51,896 nucleotides of DNA, taken from the NCBI GenBank assembly GCA_036736205.1, contig DAINMX010000016.1, forward strand, positions 1 to 51,896, in the 5' to 3' direction. Every line of letters starts with the position of its first letter. Position 1 is the first letter of the stretch. A program made the position numbers and the translations under genes. The notes under the pieces are model-generated. The model searched no databases. It was given only the letters and a program-made list of their open reading frames with translations, and was not told the DNA's origin. The DNA is from XYA12-FULL-58-9 sp001798605 (GTDB lineage: Bacteria; Myxococcota; XYA12-FULL-58-9). Below, in pieces: positions 1-8,654 of the stretch.

Positions 1-1293
1 GTTCTCAATACGCCATTTACGATGATTCGCACCATCGACAAGGAGCCGTTTCCCGAGGTCGAGTATTTCTCCCAGGATGAGCTCGAAACAATCTACGACC
101 CAGTTCGACCTAGGCGTCAGCCGTTGACTGAACGCCGTCTCAACGTTGTCGTCTTCATCCTCGAGAGCTTCAGCCGCGAGCATTTCGGCAGTCTCAATGT
201 CGATCTGGAGGGGGGTGCCTACGAGGGTTTCACGCCGTTTCTCGATTCTCTCGGCAAGGAGAGCTTAGTCTTTGCCAACGCCTACGCCAATGGGCACAAA
301 TCCATTGAGGCGCTGCCTTCGGTGACGGCCGGCATCCCATCGTTGATTGAGCCGTTCATTTCGTCACACCACTACAGCAACCGATTTGAATCGTTGGCGA
401 GCCTCTTGCACGAACGTGGCTACAGGAGCGCATTTTTTCATGGAGCGCCCAATGGTTCGATGGGCTTCGGTGCCTTCGCAAAGATGGCGGGCTTCGATTC
501 CTTCTTCGGCATGACCGAGTATGGCAACGACGCCGACTACGATGGCTATTGGGGCATCTGGGATGAGGAGTATTTTCTCTACCTGGCCGACGAGCTCAAT
601 GGGTTTGAGCAGCCGTTTTTTGCCACAGTCTTCTCCCTTTCCTCCCACTCCCCGTCAATTCTGCCGGAGCGCTACGAAGGTAAATTCAGGAAGGGCAGCA
701 AGAAGATATTGCAGTGTGTTCAGTATACGGACTACGCCATGAAACAGTTCTTTGCCAAGGCATCGCAGATGCCTTGGTACCAGGACACGTTGTTTGTGAT
801 CACTGCCGACCACACCGCCCCCCCGTACCACAAAGCCTACAAGAGCATGCACGGGCGATTTTCAGTACCGATCATGTTGTTTCGACCGGGTGACACAAAG
901 TTGCGTGGTGTGGACGAACAGGTGGCGCAACAGATCGACATTCTCCCCACGGTCATGCGGTATCTCGGTTTTGATGGTGAGCTGTTCGCCTTTGGCAACG
1001 ATCTGCTGGATCCCACAGCCGACCGCTTCGCCGTGTTTGACCGTGGCAACCAATTGGCATTGGTCAAGGGCGACCACATTTTGCTGAGCAAAGGCACTCA
1101 AATCTCCGGGTTGTATGCCTATCGTGAGGATCCGCGCCTCCAACACGATATTCTTGCAGAACAACCAGAGCTTGGTGACTCGATGGAGCGGTATCTGCAG
1201 GCGGTGGTGCAACAATACAACAACCGCATGGTTCGCAATCAGATCGCTTGCCCGTGCGGCGAAACCGATGGAGCGGTCGCCGAGGATAACTGA
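1..1293 (+). CDS. LtaS-like sulfatase-superfamily membrane enzyme, C-terminal part (5'-truncated)
   Basis: The reading frame is open to the first base and reads VLNTPFTMIRT before the internal Met at 22. An 'NTPF' segment is typical of the linker ahead of the catalytic domain in lipoteichoic-acid-synthase-family proteins, so the N-terminal membrane half lies outside the window. The visible part is the alkaline-phosphatase/sulfatase fold. It shows a metal-binding Glu in VVFILESFSREHFG, the nucleophile region ANGHKSIEALPSV (Ser or nearby, where LtaS has Thr), and the metal-binding Asp-His in FVITADHTAPPYHK. Family members transfer phosphoglycerol or phosphoethanolamine groups to envelope glycolipids or glycans on the outer face of the inner membrane. 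In a Gram-negative the substrate is probably an osmoregulated glucan or LPS-like lipid (inference). It ends 68 bases before the next gene's start on the same strand. The exact substrate cannot be told. Confidence 0.85.
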   Translation, partial: VLNTPFTMIRTIDKEPFPEVEYFSQDELETIYDPVRPRRQPLTERRLNVVVFILESFSREHFGSLNVDLEGGAYEGFTPFLDSLGKESLVFANAYANGHKSIEALPSVTAGIPSLIEPFISSHHYSNRFESLASLLHERGYRSAFFHGAPNGSMGFGAFAKMAGFDSFFGMTEYGNDADYDGYWGIWDEEYFLYLADELNGFEQPFFATVFSLSSHSPSILPERYEGKFRKGSKKILQCVQYTDYAMKQFFAKASQMPWYQDTLFVITADHTAPPYHKAYKSMHGRFSVPIMLFRPGDTKLRGVDEQVAQQIDILPTVMRYLGFDGELFAFGNDLLDPTADRFAVFDRGNQLALVKGDHILLSKGTQISGLYAYREDPRLQHDILAEQPELGDSMERYLQAVVQQYNNRMVRNQIACPCGETDGAVAEDN

Positions 1294-1361
1294 TTAACTC
1301 TTGCTGGCGGGGAAATTGCTGGACTGTGACTCGCCATGGGGCCAGTGGGATGTTGACGGGT

Positions 1362-4244
1362 ATGAAGATAACCTTGGTGCTTCCCTTGATGTTTGCGTTG
1401 GCAAACTGTGGTGACGAGGCAAAATTCAGCCGTGTGGCCCATGCCATTGACGTGTCTGACAACGTCGATTTCGGCACGGGATACGTGGGTTTTGCGTCCA
1501 GCGGCAAGATCACCATTCGTGCCACCGATCAAGGCACGATTCGCGTCGTGGGTGTGAGCGCTTCGGTTGCGGACGTTGTGATTGCTTCCGTGGATACAGT
1601 GTTCGATGTGCGGGTTGGCCAGCCCACAGAGGTGCCCCTGGTTTGGACGCCCTCTCACGAAGGTGAGCTGGTCGGTGAAGTGCGAGTCTTCACTCAAATT
1701 GACGCTGGTGAGGTATGGCACGTCGCTCTCAGTGGCCGCGCAAAACCGGTGCCGAGCTGTTTTGATGGCAACGACTGCACCGACGATGGGTTCAACGTGA
1801 CGACGGGCAGATGCCGTCACGATTTCCACTCAGAGCCGTGCGATGACGGGAGCAAGTGCACAGACCACGACAGGTGTCACGAGGGGGTTTGCCGGGGTGT
1901 GGGCAAGACCTGCGACGACGAGAGCATCTGCACCCGTGACACCTGTGACCCGATGATTGGATGTGTGTGGCTCGAGGATCCGAGCGTCTGCGTCGACACG
2001 GATCCATGCACGCTCAACAAGTGCAGCAAGGAAGAGGGCTGTCTATTCCCCGAAGCTCCGGATGGCACGGTGTGCGGAACAGACGTATCCTGTGCCGAGC
2101 TCGATGTCTGTCTGGGGGGAGATTGCGAAACCATCGACATCTCTGGCCACTCCGACGGACAGGCGTGTTCCGATAACGATGCTTGCACCGATGGTGATGT
2201 GTGCTTCGACGGCGAGTGTCTTCCAGGACCACAGTTGAGCTTGACGCCGGACGTCATTCGTCAGGTTGAGACATTCGGCGGCCCAGGCTCCTTTGTTGCG
2301 AGCGACGGATTTCGTTACCTGTTTGTTGACAACGACGGCACCCTGAAACTGACGAGTTTCGAGGGCGACGAGTTGGTGTATCGATCGACATTGCCGTCGA
2401 ACCTGGTCAAGCCGTTGCCGCCATTGTCGCCGGTGCCCGGTGCGTTCTTGCTGGTTGCGGAGACGGGGTTGTTGAGCTCACTCGATGCAAACGATATCGA
2501 TACACCGGTGTTTCTGTGGAGTACGCAGATCGTCGATCCGGTGCCTCCCACACCTGCATATACCGATTCGACAGCTCGGGTGACCCAGGCGGCATGGATG
2601 ACCGGTGGGTTGGTGGTGGCCGTAGAGTTCTCCTACACCGACGGCGACATTTTGGTGCAGGAGGGTGGCGGTGTCCTGTGGTTGCCCATGTCCCCATCCA
2701 CCGAGCCAGGTATCGCCGTTGTTATCTCCGATGACCGCCCGGTGGTCGACCTCGATGCGAGCGCAAATGTTGTGGCCTGGGGTACCGATGCAACTCTCGA
2801 GTGGCGTTACCTTAACACGGACGGCAGCACCGCCGAGTTTGCGTCGCGTCCGTGGCATGGTGAGGCCTTGAGCGTTTTGGGGAGGAAGGTTGCGTGGCTG
2901 GCATCCGGTGAGGTGCGCATCGACGAGGTGGATGGCGACAGCTCCTTTGTCCCATATGCCTCATACGACTTTTTCGCCCAACTGACCCCGAGCAGTGATC
3001 TGGTTCTGTGGGAGAGCACGTTGTTTGTCTTGCGCGACGAGTTGCCCCTGGGAATGTTTTCGGTCCCTGTTGTGGCTGGGGCTGCCTCACAGGTGGTGCC
3101 GTCGATCGCCGACACCATGCCTGGCAACAGGGTGGAACGCGGCGATGGGCAACTGCACGTTCATGGCGATCTCGCCTTGCCACTTCGGCGATCTCCCTCC
3201 GCCGCAGAGGGGGAGCTGGTGCGGACCACCGGTGTCGGCCACGGAGCGATTACGACGCTCGTTGCTGCAGAAGGCACCGGGTTGATTATGGCCGGTCCGA
3301 CGACCCTCGCACTCTACGACACAGAGTTGCTCGTGGGCGTGGGCTGGCAGACGCGCTGGGGCTCAGGATGGCGAACGCCGCCATGGTTGATCAAAGGCGC
3401 AACGCGTTTCGCAGTCGTGCAATCCGAGTTAACCGCGAGAGCAGTGCCTTGGGGACCGGATTGCGAAGGGACGCTCGGTGAGATCATTGAGTGGGGCGCA
3501 CCGGCGATGCCCACACCTCTGTGCCGACTCCAGCCAGGCGTGTCGCTGGCGACGGTGTCGGCGCGGTTGTGGGCGTTTGGCCCGGAGTCCGCAGAACCCG
3601 ACGCGAGGAACCTGTTGCGCGCATGGGATTTGCGCAGTGCTGAGTCGGCGGGTGTGATGCCGACTATCGAGGGGGATTTGTTTGCCGCGGCGCAGGGGAC
3701 CTTGAGCCGTACGCAATTGTCAGCCGCCACGAGCGGCATTGAGTTGGTGGCAACGAGTTTGCTCGTGAATGAGGACTTTGAGGAATCAATCCAGGTGGAC
3801 GTGTTCGCCGCTTTGGCGGGAGCGCTCGAGCCCCCGAGGACTCTGGAAATCCCATGCGTGATGGTCGACTGTGCTCAACAAACAGATCCCAAGCACCTGC
3901 GGGTCGATGGTGTTTGGTTGTTGGTTGCCGTACCCCAAGAGGTCGTGCTCTATGATTTTCTAGAGGACAGCGGTCTGCCGGTCGCAACCATGGGTATCGC
4001 CAACGCCTCTGACGAAGAGATGCCAAGAGTGTTGTCTATGGTTGGCGGTCGCGCGTGGCTCGCCTGGTCCGACGACAGCGGCAGCGTCCTGCTGCGACAG
4101 GTAGAGTATGGCGACAACACTTTAGTTAATGTTGGTGAAGTGGCTCTGCCCGCAATGCCCACGGCAGCATGGGATGCGGGTAATGTGGTGGTGCTCGCCA
4201 CGCCGAAGGCTACGGTTGTGGTTCGGCCGGCATGTATTCGGTGA
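1362..4244 (+). CDS. Large Cys-rich lipoprotein with Dickkopf-like repeats
   Basis: About 960 residues. I chose the ATG at 1362 because it gives a compact lipoprotein signal peptide, MKITLVLPLMFALANC; upstream in-frame GTG 1326 and ATG 1350 only add polar residues. The -1 residue before the lipid Cys is Asn, which is unusual for a lipobox. After about 120 residues of beta-rich sequence comes a block of roughly 160 residues with some 30 Cys in patterns such as CDDGSKCTDHDRCHEGVC. This block resembles the Dickkopf-like Cys-rich repeats common in myxobacterial lipoproteins. The remaining ~650 residues have no Cys-rich repeats and look like a beta-propeller or similar all-beta region (VWAWGTD/LLRAWDL-type strands); this is inference. 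It converges with the next gene on the opposite strand with only 9 bases between stop codons. Function unknown; a surface or periplasmic structural or binding role is likely. Confidence 0.8.
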   Translation: MKITLVLPLMFALANCGDEAKFSRVAHAIDVSDNVDFGTGYVGFASSGKITIRATDQGTIRVVGVSASVADVVIASVDTVFDVRVGQPTEVPLVWTPSHEGELVGEVRVFTQIDAGEVWHVALSGRAKPVPSCFDGNDCTDDGFNVTTGRCRHDFHSEPCDDGSKCTDHDRCHEGVCRGVGKTCDDESICTRDTCDPMIGCVWLEDPSVCVDTDPCTLNKCSKEEGCLFPEAPDGTVCGTDVSCAELDVCLGGDCETIDISGHSDGQACSDNDACTDGDVCFDGECLPGPQLSLTPDVIRQVETFGGPGSFVASDGFRYLFVDNDGTLKLTSFEGDELVYRSTLPSNLVKPLPPLSPVPGAFLLVAETGLLSSLDANDIDTPVFLWSTQIVDPVPPTPAYTDSTARVTQAAWMTGGLVVAVEFSYTDGDILVQEGGGVLWLPMSPSTEPGIAVVISDDRPVVDLDASANVVAWGTDATLEWRYLNTDGSTAEFASRPWHGEALSVLGRKVAWLASGEVRIDEVDGDSSFVPYASYDFFAQLTPSSDLVLWESTLFVLRDELPLGMFSVPVVAGAASQVVPSIADTMPGNRVERGDGQLHVHGDLALPLRRSPSAAEGELVRTTGVGHGAITTLVAAEGTGLIMAGPTTLALYDTELLVGVGWQTRWGSGWRTPPWLIKGATRFAVVQSELTARAVPWGPDCEGTLGEIIEWGAPAMPTPLCRLQPGVSLATVSARLWAFGPESAEPDARNLLRAWDLRSAESAGVMPTIEGDLFAAAQGTLSRTQLSAATSGIELVATSLLVNEDFEESIQVDVFAALAGALEPPRTLEIPCVMVDCAQQTDPKHLRVDGVWLLVAVPQEVVLYDFLEDSGLPVATMGIANASDEEMPRVLSMVGGRAWLAWSDDSGSVLLRQVEYGDNTLVNVGEVALPAMPTAAWDAGNVVVLATPKATVVVRPACIR

Positions 4245-4253
4245 GGATAGTGT

Positions 4254-5927
4254 CTACGGGCGATGTCGTCGATGTCGGCACACTCGGGCATGGGTTGTCC
4301 ATAAGAGGACCCCTGTGAGCGCCCACAGGGGTGCGCTGTTGCTGGCGGAACATGCCAGGCAACCGACGACCCAGGGCAGATCGGGGATTCTGATCTTCAT
4401 GAAGTGGGTGGCGGGTGCGCCGCTTTGCTCGCCGTCATCCACGTAGAGCTCGAACACCAGAGTCTCGGGTTTCTCGAGAGTTGGGATCGTGACCGTTACG
4501 TCGGCACCCGTTTGTTCGGTGAAGTCGACCGGTGAGCCGGCGACTTGAATGAATCGGTAGGTGAGGACGTCACCATCGGGGTCAAATGAATCTGCTCCGC
4601 TCAGGGCTGTTGTCGTGTTAGCGGCGGCCTCACTGCGGCCGGTGATGACCGCCACGGGTGGCCTGTTGGCGTCGCTGCACTGACCCCTATCCTGCGCACA
4701 CCACCCACCTTGGGCGCATTGGGAGTCGTCGGCACAGGACAAATCACAGGAGTCATTGCGGCAGATGCCAGGGAAACAGCTCACGGCCGCGCTGTCTACG
4801 CAATTGCCGAAGCCGTCGCAGCGGTCACCAAGCAATTCGTTAAACAGGGTGCAGGTCGCGGCTCCACATACCGCCTCGGTGCCGAAGAGCTGACAGTTGC
4901 CGGTCCCGTCGCAGGCCCCGTCGCGCCCACAGCTCATAGGGTCGTCAGCGTCACAGTGGTCGCGCGGATCCTCTCCGGTTCGGATCGGCAGACAGTCGCC
5001 ATCGAGGCCGTCGGTGGTGGCGGCGCTGCATCCCATGCAAGGTGCGTCGCAACTCTCGCCGCAACACACCGCGTCGACGCAGGCACCAGACTCACAGAGG
5101 TTGTCCGTGTTGCAGGGCTCGCCGACACCGCGGTGACCGACACACTCGCCACCTTCGCAGGTCGCACCAGACAAACAATCTGCCTCACCATCGCATCTTG
5201 AGGCACAGTCTGCTGCGTTGGGGAGGCACTTGGTGTATACGCCACAGTCGGTTGTGCGCCCCCTTAGACAGACGCCCGCGCCGTCCCAGACCTCCGGCAA
5301 GTACAAGATGGGTTCGCCGTCAACGAGCTTGCACGCCATTGCGGCACCGCACGAGGTGTCTCGTACCTTGGGGCTGAACCGAGCAGTGGTCACAGTCGGG
5401 TCGCACACCTCACAGGGATTGTTGGGATTGTCGACGCCGCTCTCGACGCATTCATTTTCGCCAAGACACCGGACACCATTGGGGTCGACACATGCGCCCG
5501 TGTCGCAGACGAACTCGTCGCAATGGGTGCCGCTCGAACAGGCGCGCGAAACACCGACGCAGATACTGTTCTCGTCGCAAGTGTCGTCGGCGGTGCATGG
5601 ATCACCATCAGCGCAGGCCAACCCACGCCGATCCCCGTTGCTGATGCAGGAGCCGTCGATACAGCTATCGCCGGTGGTGCAGTCGTTGCCGTCATCGCAG
5701 GCACCCACGCCGATTGTCCACCCTAGGGGGGTTGCAGAATCGCAGTGTTGACAATCGTTGTCGGGATTCATGGCACCGTTCAGCCAGCAGCGTCCGTCGA
5801 CAAAACAGCAGGCACCGCAGCACAATCTCTGCATCATGGGCTCGCGCACAACGATCTCAGGCGTCACTTCTCCACAACCTGTGGCGACGACGGCAGCGAA
5901 AACGACGATACGACGAAAGCCTCTCAT
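4254..5927 (-). CDS. Cys-rich lipoprotein with PKD-like domain and Cys-type C-terminal sorting signal
   Basis: The start at 5927 gives MRGFRRIVVFAAVVATGC, a good lipoprotein signal; the frame is open 84 bases further upstream but without signal-like sequence. About 420 residues of Cys-rich repeats follow (CDDGNDCTTGDSC, CADGDPCTADDTC, CNTDNLCESGACV and others). Next is a single PKD/cadherin-like beta-sandwich of ~90 residues starting at PPVAVITGRSEAA with a typical DSFDPDGDVLTYRF strand. The last 36 residues contain GCLACS, a short hydrophobic stretch APLWALTGVLLW and a basic tail RVCRHRRHRP. That is the three-part layout of MYXO-CTERM-like sorting signals, whose Cys is processed by rhomboid-like or CPBP-type sortases. 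A lipoprotein signal and a CTERM signal in one protein are unusual. Convergent with the preceding Cys-rich gene, which it resembles in composition. Confidence 0.8.
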   Translation of the reverse strand: MRGFRRIVVFAAVVATGCGEVTPEIVVREPMMQRLCCGACCFVDGRCWLNGAMNPDNDCQHCDSATPLGWTIGVGACDDGNDCTTGDSCIDGSCISNGDRRGLACADGDPCTADDTCDENSICVGVSRACSSGTHCDEFVCDTGACVDPNGVRCLGENECVESGVDNPNNPCEVCDPTVTTARFSPKVRDTSCGAAMACKLVDGEPILYLPEVWDGAGVCLRGRTTDCGVYTKCLPNAADCASRCDGEADCLSGATCEGGECVGHRGVGEPCNTDNLCESGACVDAVCCGESCDAPCMGCSAATTDGLDGDCLPIRTGEDPRDHCDADDPMSCGRDGACDGTGNCQLFGTEAVCGAATCTLFNELLGDRCDGFGNCVDSAAVSCFPGICRNDSCDLSCADDSQCAQGGWCAQDRGQCSDANRPPVAVITGRSEAAANTTTALSGADSFDPDGDVLTYRFIQVAGSPVDFTEQTGADVTVTIPTLEKPETLVFELYVDDGEQSGAPATHFMKIRIPDLPWVVGCLACSASNSAPLWALTGVLLWTTHARVCRHRRHRP

Positions 5928-6038
5928 CAGCAGCAGATGCACTGTTGCGATATGACCTGTCAAGGAGACGCGGCGTTGACGGAGGACTCCAGCGCGGCTA
6001 TGGAGCGGCATGTAACGATTTCATTGAGGAGGCTGGTT

Positions 6039-7278
6039 GTGAGGGACGCCGTCAAAGGTATCGCGCCCGAGGTACTGTGGCGCTATTTCGACATGATTTC
6101 GCAAATCCCGCGCGGCTCTGGCAACGAAGCGGCGATCCAAACGGCGTTGGAGAATCTCGCCAAGGAAAAGGGACTCGCGGCTCGACGTGATGCCGTTGGC
6201 AACTTGGTGGTTGTGATTCCTGCTACAGCAGGATGCGCGAGCTCCCCGACGGTGGTGTTGCAGGGACACACTGACATGGTGTGTGAGAAAAACAACGATT
6301 CGAATCACAACTTCGAGAAGGATCCGATAGATCTTGTTCGCAACGGTGATTGGTTAACAGCCAAGGGCACCACTCTCGGTGCTGACAATGGTGTGGCCGT
6401 TGCTGCGGCATTGGCTCTGATCGACGATCCGCCGGAGAAGCACGGAAAGCTGGAACTTCTGTTTACCGTTGACGAGGAGCGTGGACTCACCGGCGCGGGC
6501 GGTATCGAGTCGCATATGCTTACCGGCAAGATCATGCTCAACCTGGACTCCGAAGAAGAGGGATTTGTGACCATTGGTTGCGCCGGTGGTGGTGACACCC
6601 GTATCAGGGTGCGTTGTGTGAAGGGTGAGCTCCCCGCCGGCTGGGAAACGATGAAGGTGTCGATCACGGGCCTCAAGGGCGGACATTCGGGCATCGACAT
6701 TCACGAGAATCGCGGCAACTCATTGCGCCTCATGGGCCGATTCCTCGATCGTGTGCGCACCGAAGCAGGCGGGTTGCGAATCTTCTCGCTCGGTGGCGGC
6801 AGCAAACGCAACGCCATTCCTCGGGAAGCTTTTTGCGAGTTGGCGGTTCCTGCAGGTGGGCGGGCCAAGGCTGAAGGAGTNNNNNNNNNNNNNNNNNNNN
6901 NNNNNNNNNNNNNNNNNNNNNNNNNNNNNNNNNNNNNNNNNNNNNNNNNNNNNNNNNNNNNNNNNNNNNNNNNNNNNNNNTGTGGGTGTGGAGGCAGTCC
7001 TCGAGGGATCCTACCCCGGTTGGAATCCAAACCTCGAGTCACCGCTGCTCGCGACTTTCAAGAACGTTCACAAGAGGGTCACCGGTAGTGACGTCAAGGT
7101 CATGGCCATCCACGCCGGCCTCGAGTGTGGTCTTCTGGGGAAGAAGTTTCCGGGAATGGACATGATCTCCATTGGTCCCGACATGGATGGGGTACACTCG
7201 CCCGATGAGAGACTGTCCATTTCGTCCACGGAGCGCTTCTACAATTTGCTCAAGGCGACCCTGGTTGAGCTCGCGTGA
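6039..7278 (+). CDS. pepD: PepD-like aminoacyl-histidine dipeptidase (M20 family), interrupted by assembly gap
   Basis: The start is GTG 6039: a strong Shine-Dalgarno GAGGAGG (6026-6032) sits 6 bases before it and the protein then begins as in the family (RDAVKGIAPEVLWRYFD). M20 metallopeptidase features are present: metal ligands in VVLQGHTDMVCEKN, the GADNGV Asp, the catalytic/ligand Glu pair in VDEERGLTGA, the ligand Asp in LNLDSEEEG, and near the end IHAGLECGLLGKKFPG. The enzyme hydrolyses Xaa-His dipeptides such as carnosine and other short peptides in the cytoplasm. The gap at 6881-6980 breaks the frame: 281 residues lie before it and 99 after. PepD proteins are about 480-490 residues, so roughly 100 residues (about 300 bp) are probably missing rather than exactly 100 bases. 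The reading frame change across the Ns is a placeholder effect, not evidence of a pseudogene. Confidence 0.9.
6881..6980. other. Assembly gap (100 N) inside the pepD-like gene
   Basis: Exactly 100 unknown bases, the standard placeholder for a scaffold join of unknown size. Family length suggests about 300 bp is truly missing. Confidence 0.97.
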
Positions 7279-7279
7279 A

Positions 7280-7328
7280 ATCCGCCCCCAACCTCAGAAC
7301 TGCGAGCATCCGCCCCCGACCTTAGAAC
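7280..7328. repeat. Two imperfect 28-bp tandem copies between convergent genes
   Basis: The 21-base string beginning atccgccccc and ending agaac occurs at 7280-7300 and again at 7308-7328, period 28, with two substitutions. The second copy overlaps the stop codon of the ferritin-like gene. It lies between the convergent pepD and ferritin-like genes and has no hairpin typical of a terminator. Confidence 0.8.
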
Positions 7329-7834
7329 GGTGAAAAGCCTCCCGCTGACCAGTAGTCCTCTTTGAGGGCGGAGTGTTGGGCGCTGAGGGCGTCGTAGTGA
7401 CCCTTCTCCCAGGTCGCGAGCTCGTTGAAGAATGTCTTGACGCCAATGTCAGAGGCCGCATCGGCCTCACTCTTGTAGAACTGAATCGCCTGCAGCTCGA
7501 GCTGCATGCCGATGGATAGGGCGCTCATCTCGTAGTGGGCATCGGCGAGACGGGAGGTGAGCTTCTCCGAGAAGATCGGATGATCTTGTCCGAAGGGCGT
7601 AGGGGTGCCGAGGGTCGCTTTCGCGTCGAGAGCACCGTTCTCCGTGAGGGCCGCATATTGGGTCTTGAGGAAACGTGCGTGGATCAACTCGTCATTCGCC
7701 AGCCTCTGAAATGTCTCTTTGCCCTTGGCATCATCCGTGCTGCGAGCCGCCATCAGGTAAAAATGATAGCCATCGATCTCGGCCTTAAGTGCCTGATGGA
7801 CTCCCTCGGCCATGCGCTTGGTTTCTGCGTTCAT
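7322..7834 (-). CDS. Ferritin-like / rubrerythrin-type diiron protein
   Basis: 170 residues, all helical, with two carboxylate-rich half-sites typical of the ferritin-like four-helix bundle. The first pair of helices carries AEIDGYHFYL and NDELIHARF (Glu and His ligands). The second pair carries MQLELQAIQFYKSEA and ATWEKGHYDAL. There is no C-terminal rubredoxin Cys4 domain, so it is a short 'erythrin'-type protein rather than a classical rubrerythrin. Such proteins reduce peroxide or handle iron in anaerobic or microaerophilic cells. The flavo-diiron oxygen reductase at 12185 would fit the same oxygen-defence theme. Monocistronic by layout: it converges with pepD, and the DUF4013-like gene upstream on the same strand ends 60 bases away. 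Confidence 0.85.
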   Translation of the reverse strand: MNAETKRMAEGVHQALKAEIDGYHFYLMAARSTDDAKGKETFQRLANDELIHARFLKTQYAALTENGALDAKATLGTPTPFGQDHPIFSEKLTSRLADAHYEMSALSIGMQLELQAIQFYKSEADAASDIGVKTFFNELATWEKGHYDALSAQHSALKEDYWSAGGFSPF

Positions 7835-7893
7835 GTTGTGTGCTCCCTGTTTTATTTGCTGTTCGGCAATGTGGTACTGCCGCTCTGGAGAAA

Positions 7894-8544
7894 CTAAGCA
7901 CTGCCGGTTTCGAGGTCACGCTGCCAATGCACCACCACGTGTGCGGCCATCGCATGACCGATGGGAATGGTGAACAGCACGCCGACACCGAAAGCGTAGA
8001 TGCCGAAGCTGGCGACAAGAAGGGCGACCACGGTTCCGAAGAGTGTGAACGCAAACGATACCGGATCGTGGAGCATGGCCCTGAAGCTCGGGAAGGGTTT
8101 GAGTAGGGCGAGCTTCTCGCCGTGAACAACAGAGCGCCGCAAGAGTTCCGGGTACGCAACGACAACGAACGAGATCGCGAGCCAACGCAAGACTTCTGGG
8201 TCGGTGTAGCGATTGGGGGGGATACCGAGGGCGTCGAGCGGCAGGGCCAAAAATGCGGCGAGAAAAACGGGGACGACAAACAACAGGATGGCGTTGATGA
8301 AAGTGGGGACTCCACGCCCGATGTCGGTGCTGAGCTCTGGCACCGGCAGTCCACGGCGACCCAATCGCACCGAGTCAAACACTCGCACCTGCCAGCCCAA
8401 TAGGGCCAAGTAGCCGACGACGGGAATGAGGAGTATGAATGCCAACTTGAGATAGCGAAAAGGCCACGCTGGATCGCCAAACGCATAGTCAAAGGCATCG
8501 CGTGTTCGCCGCCAACCATTCTGCAAGGCTTCCAGTGTCCCCAT
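7894..8544 (-). CDS. DUF4013-like multi-pass membrane protein
   Basis: 216 residues from ATG 8544; the frame is open about 190 bases further upstream, but that part is Cys- and Pro-rich non-membrane sequence and would run far toward the porin start, so I rejected it. The first ~30 residues are an amphipathic segment (QNGWRRTRDAFDYAFGDPAW). Next comes LLIPVVGYLALLGWQVRV, which matches the DUF4013 pattern of IP-hydrophobic-GW-R. At least five hydrophobic segments follow, with a long loop around residues 120-160. DUF4013 proteins have no established function; some archaeal and bacterial members sit in membrane stress operons. Divergent from the porin gene with 110 bases between the two starts. 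Confidence 0.7.
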   Translation of the reverse strand: MGTLEALQNGWRRTRDAFDYAFGDPAWPFRYLKLAFILLIPVVGYLALLGWQVRVFDSVRLGRRGLPVPELSTDIGRGVPTFINAILLFVVPVFLAAFLALPLDALGIPPNRYTDPEVLRWLAISFVVVAYPELLRRSVVHGEKLALLKPFPSFRAMLHDPVSFAFTLFGTVVALLVASFGIYAFGVGVLFTIPIGHAMAAHVVVHWQRDLETGSA

Positions 8545-8654
8545 CCGGCAATTGTCCCTGCACCACCGGGGCGAAGCAACCTCGGTGTTGCAGATCTCCG
8601 CTTGCCGTGGGCAGACACCTGGGCGATAAGGGCCCGATTCCACGGAGTGATCTG

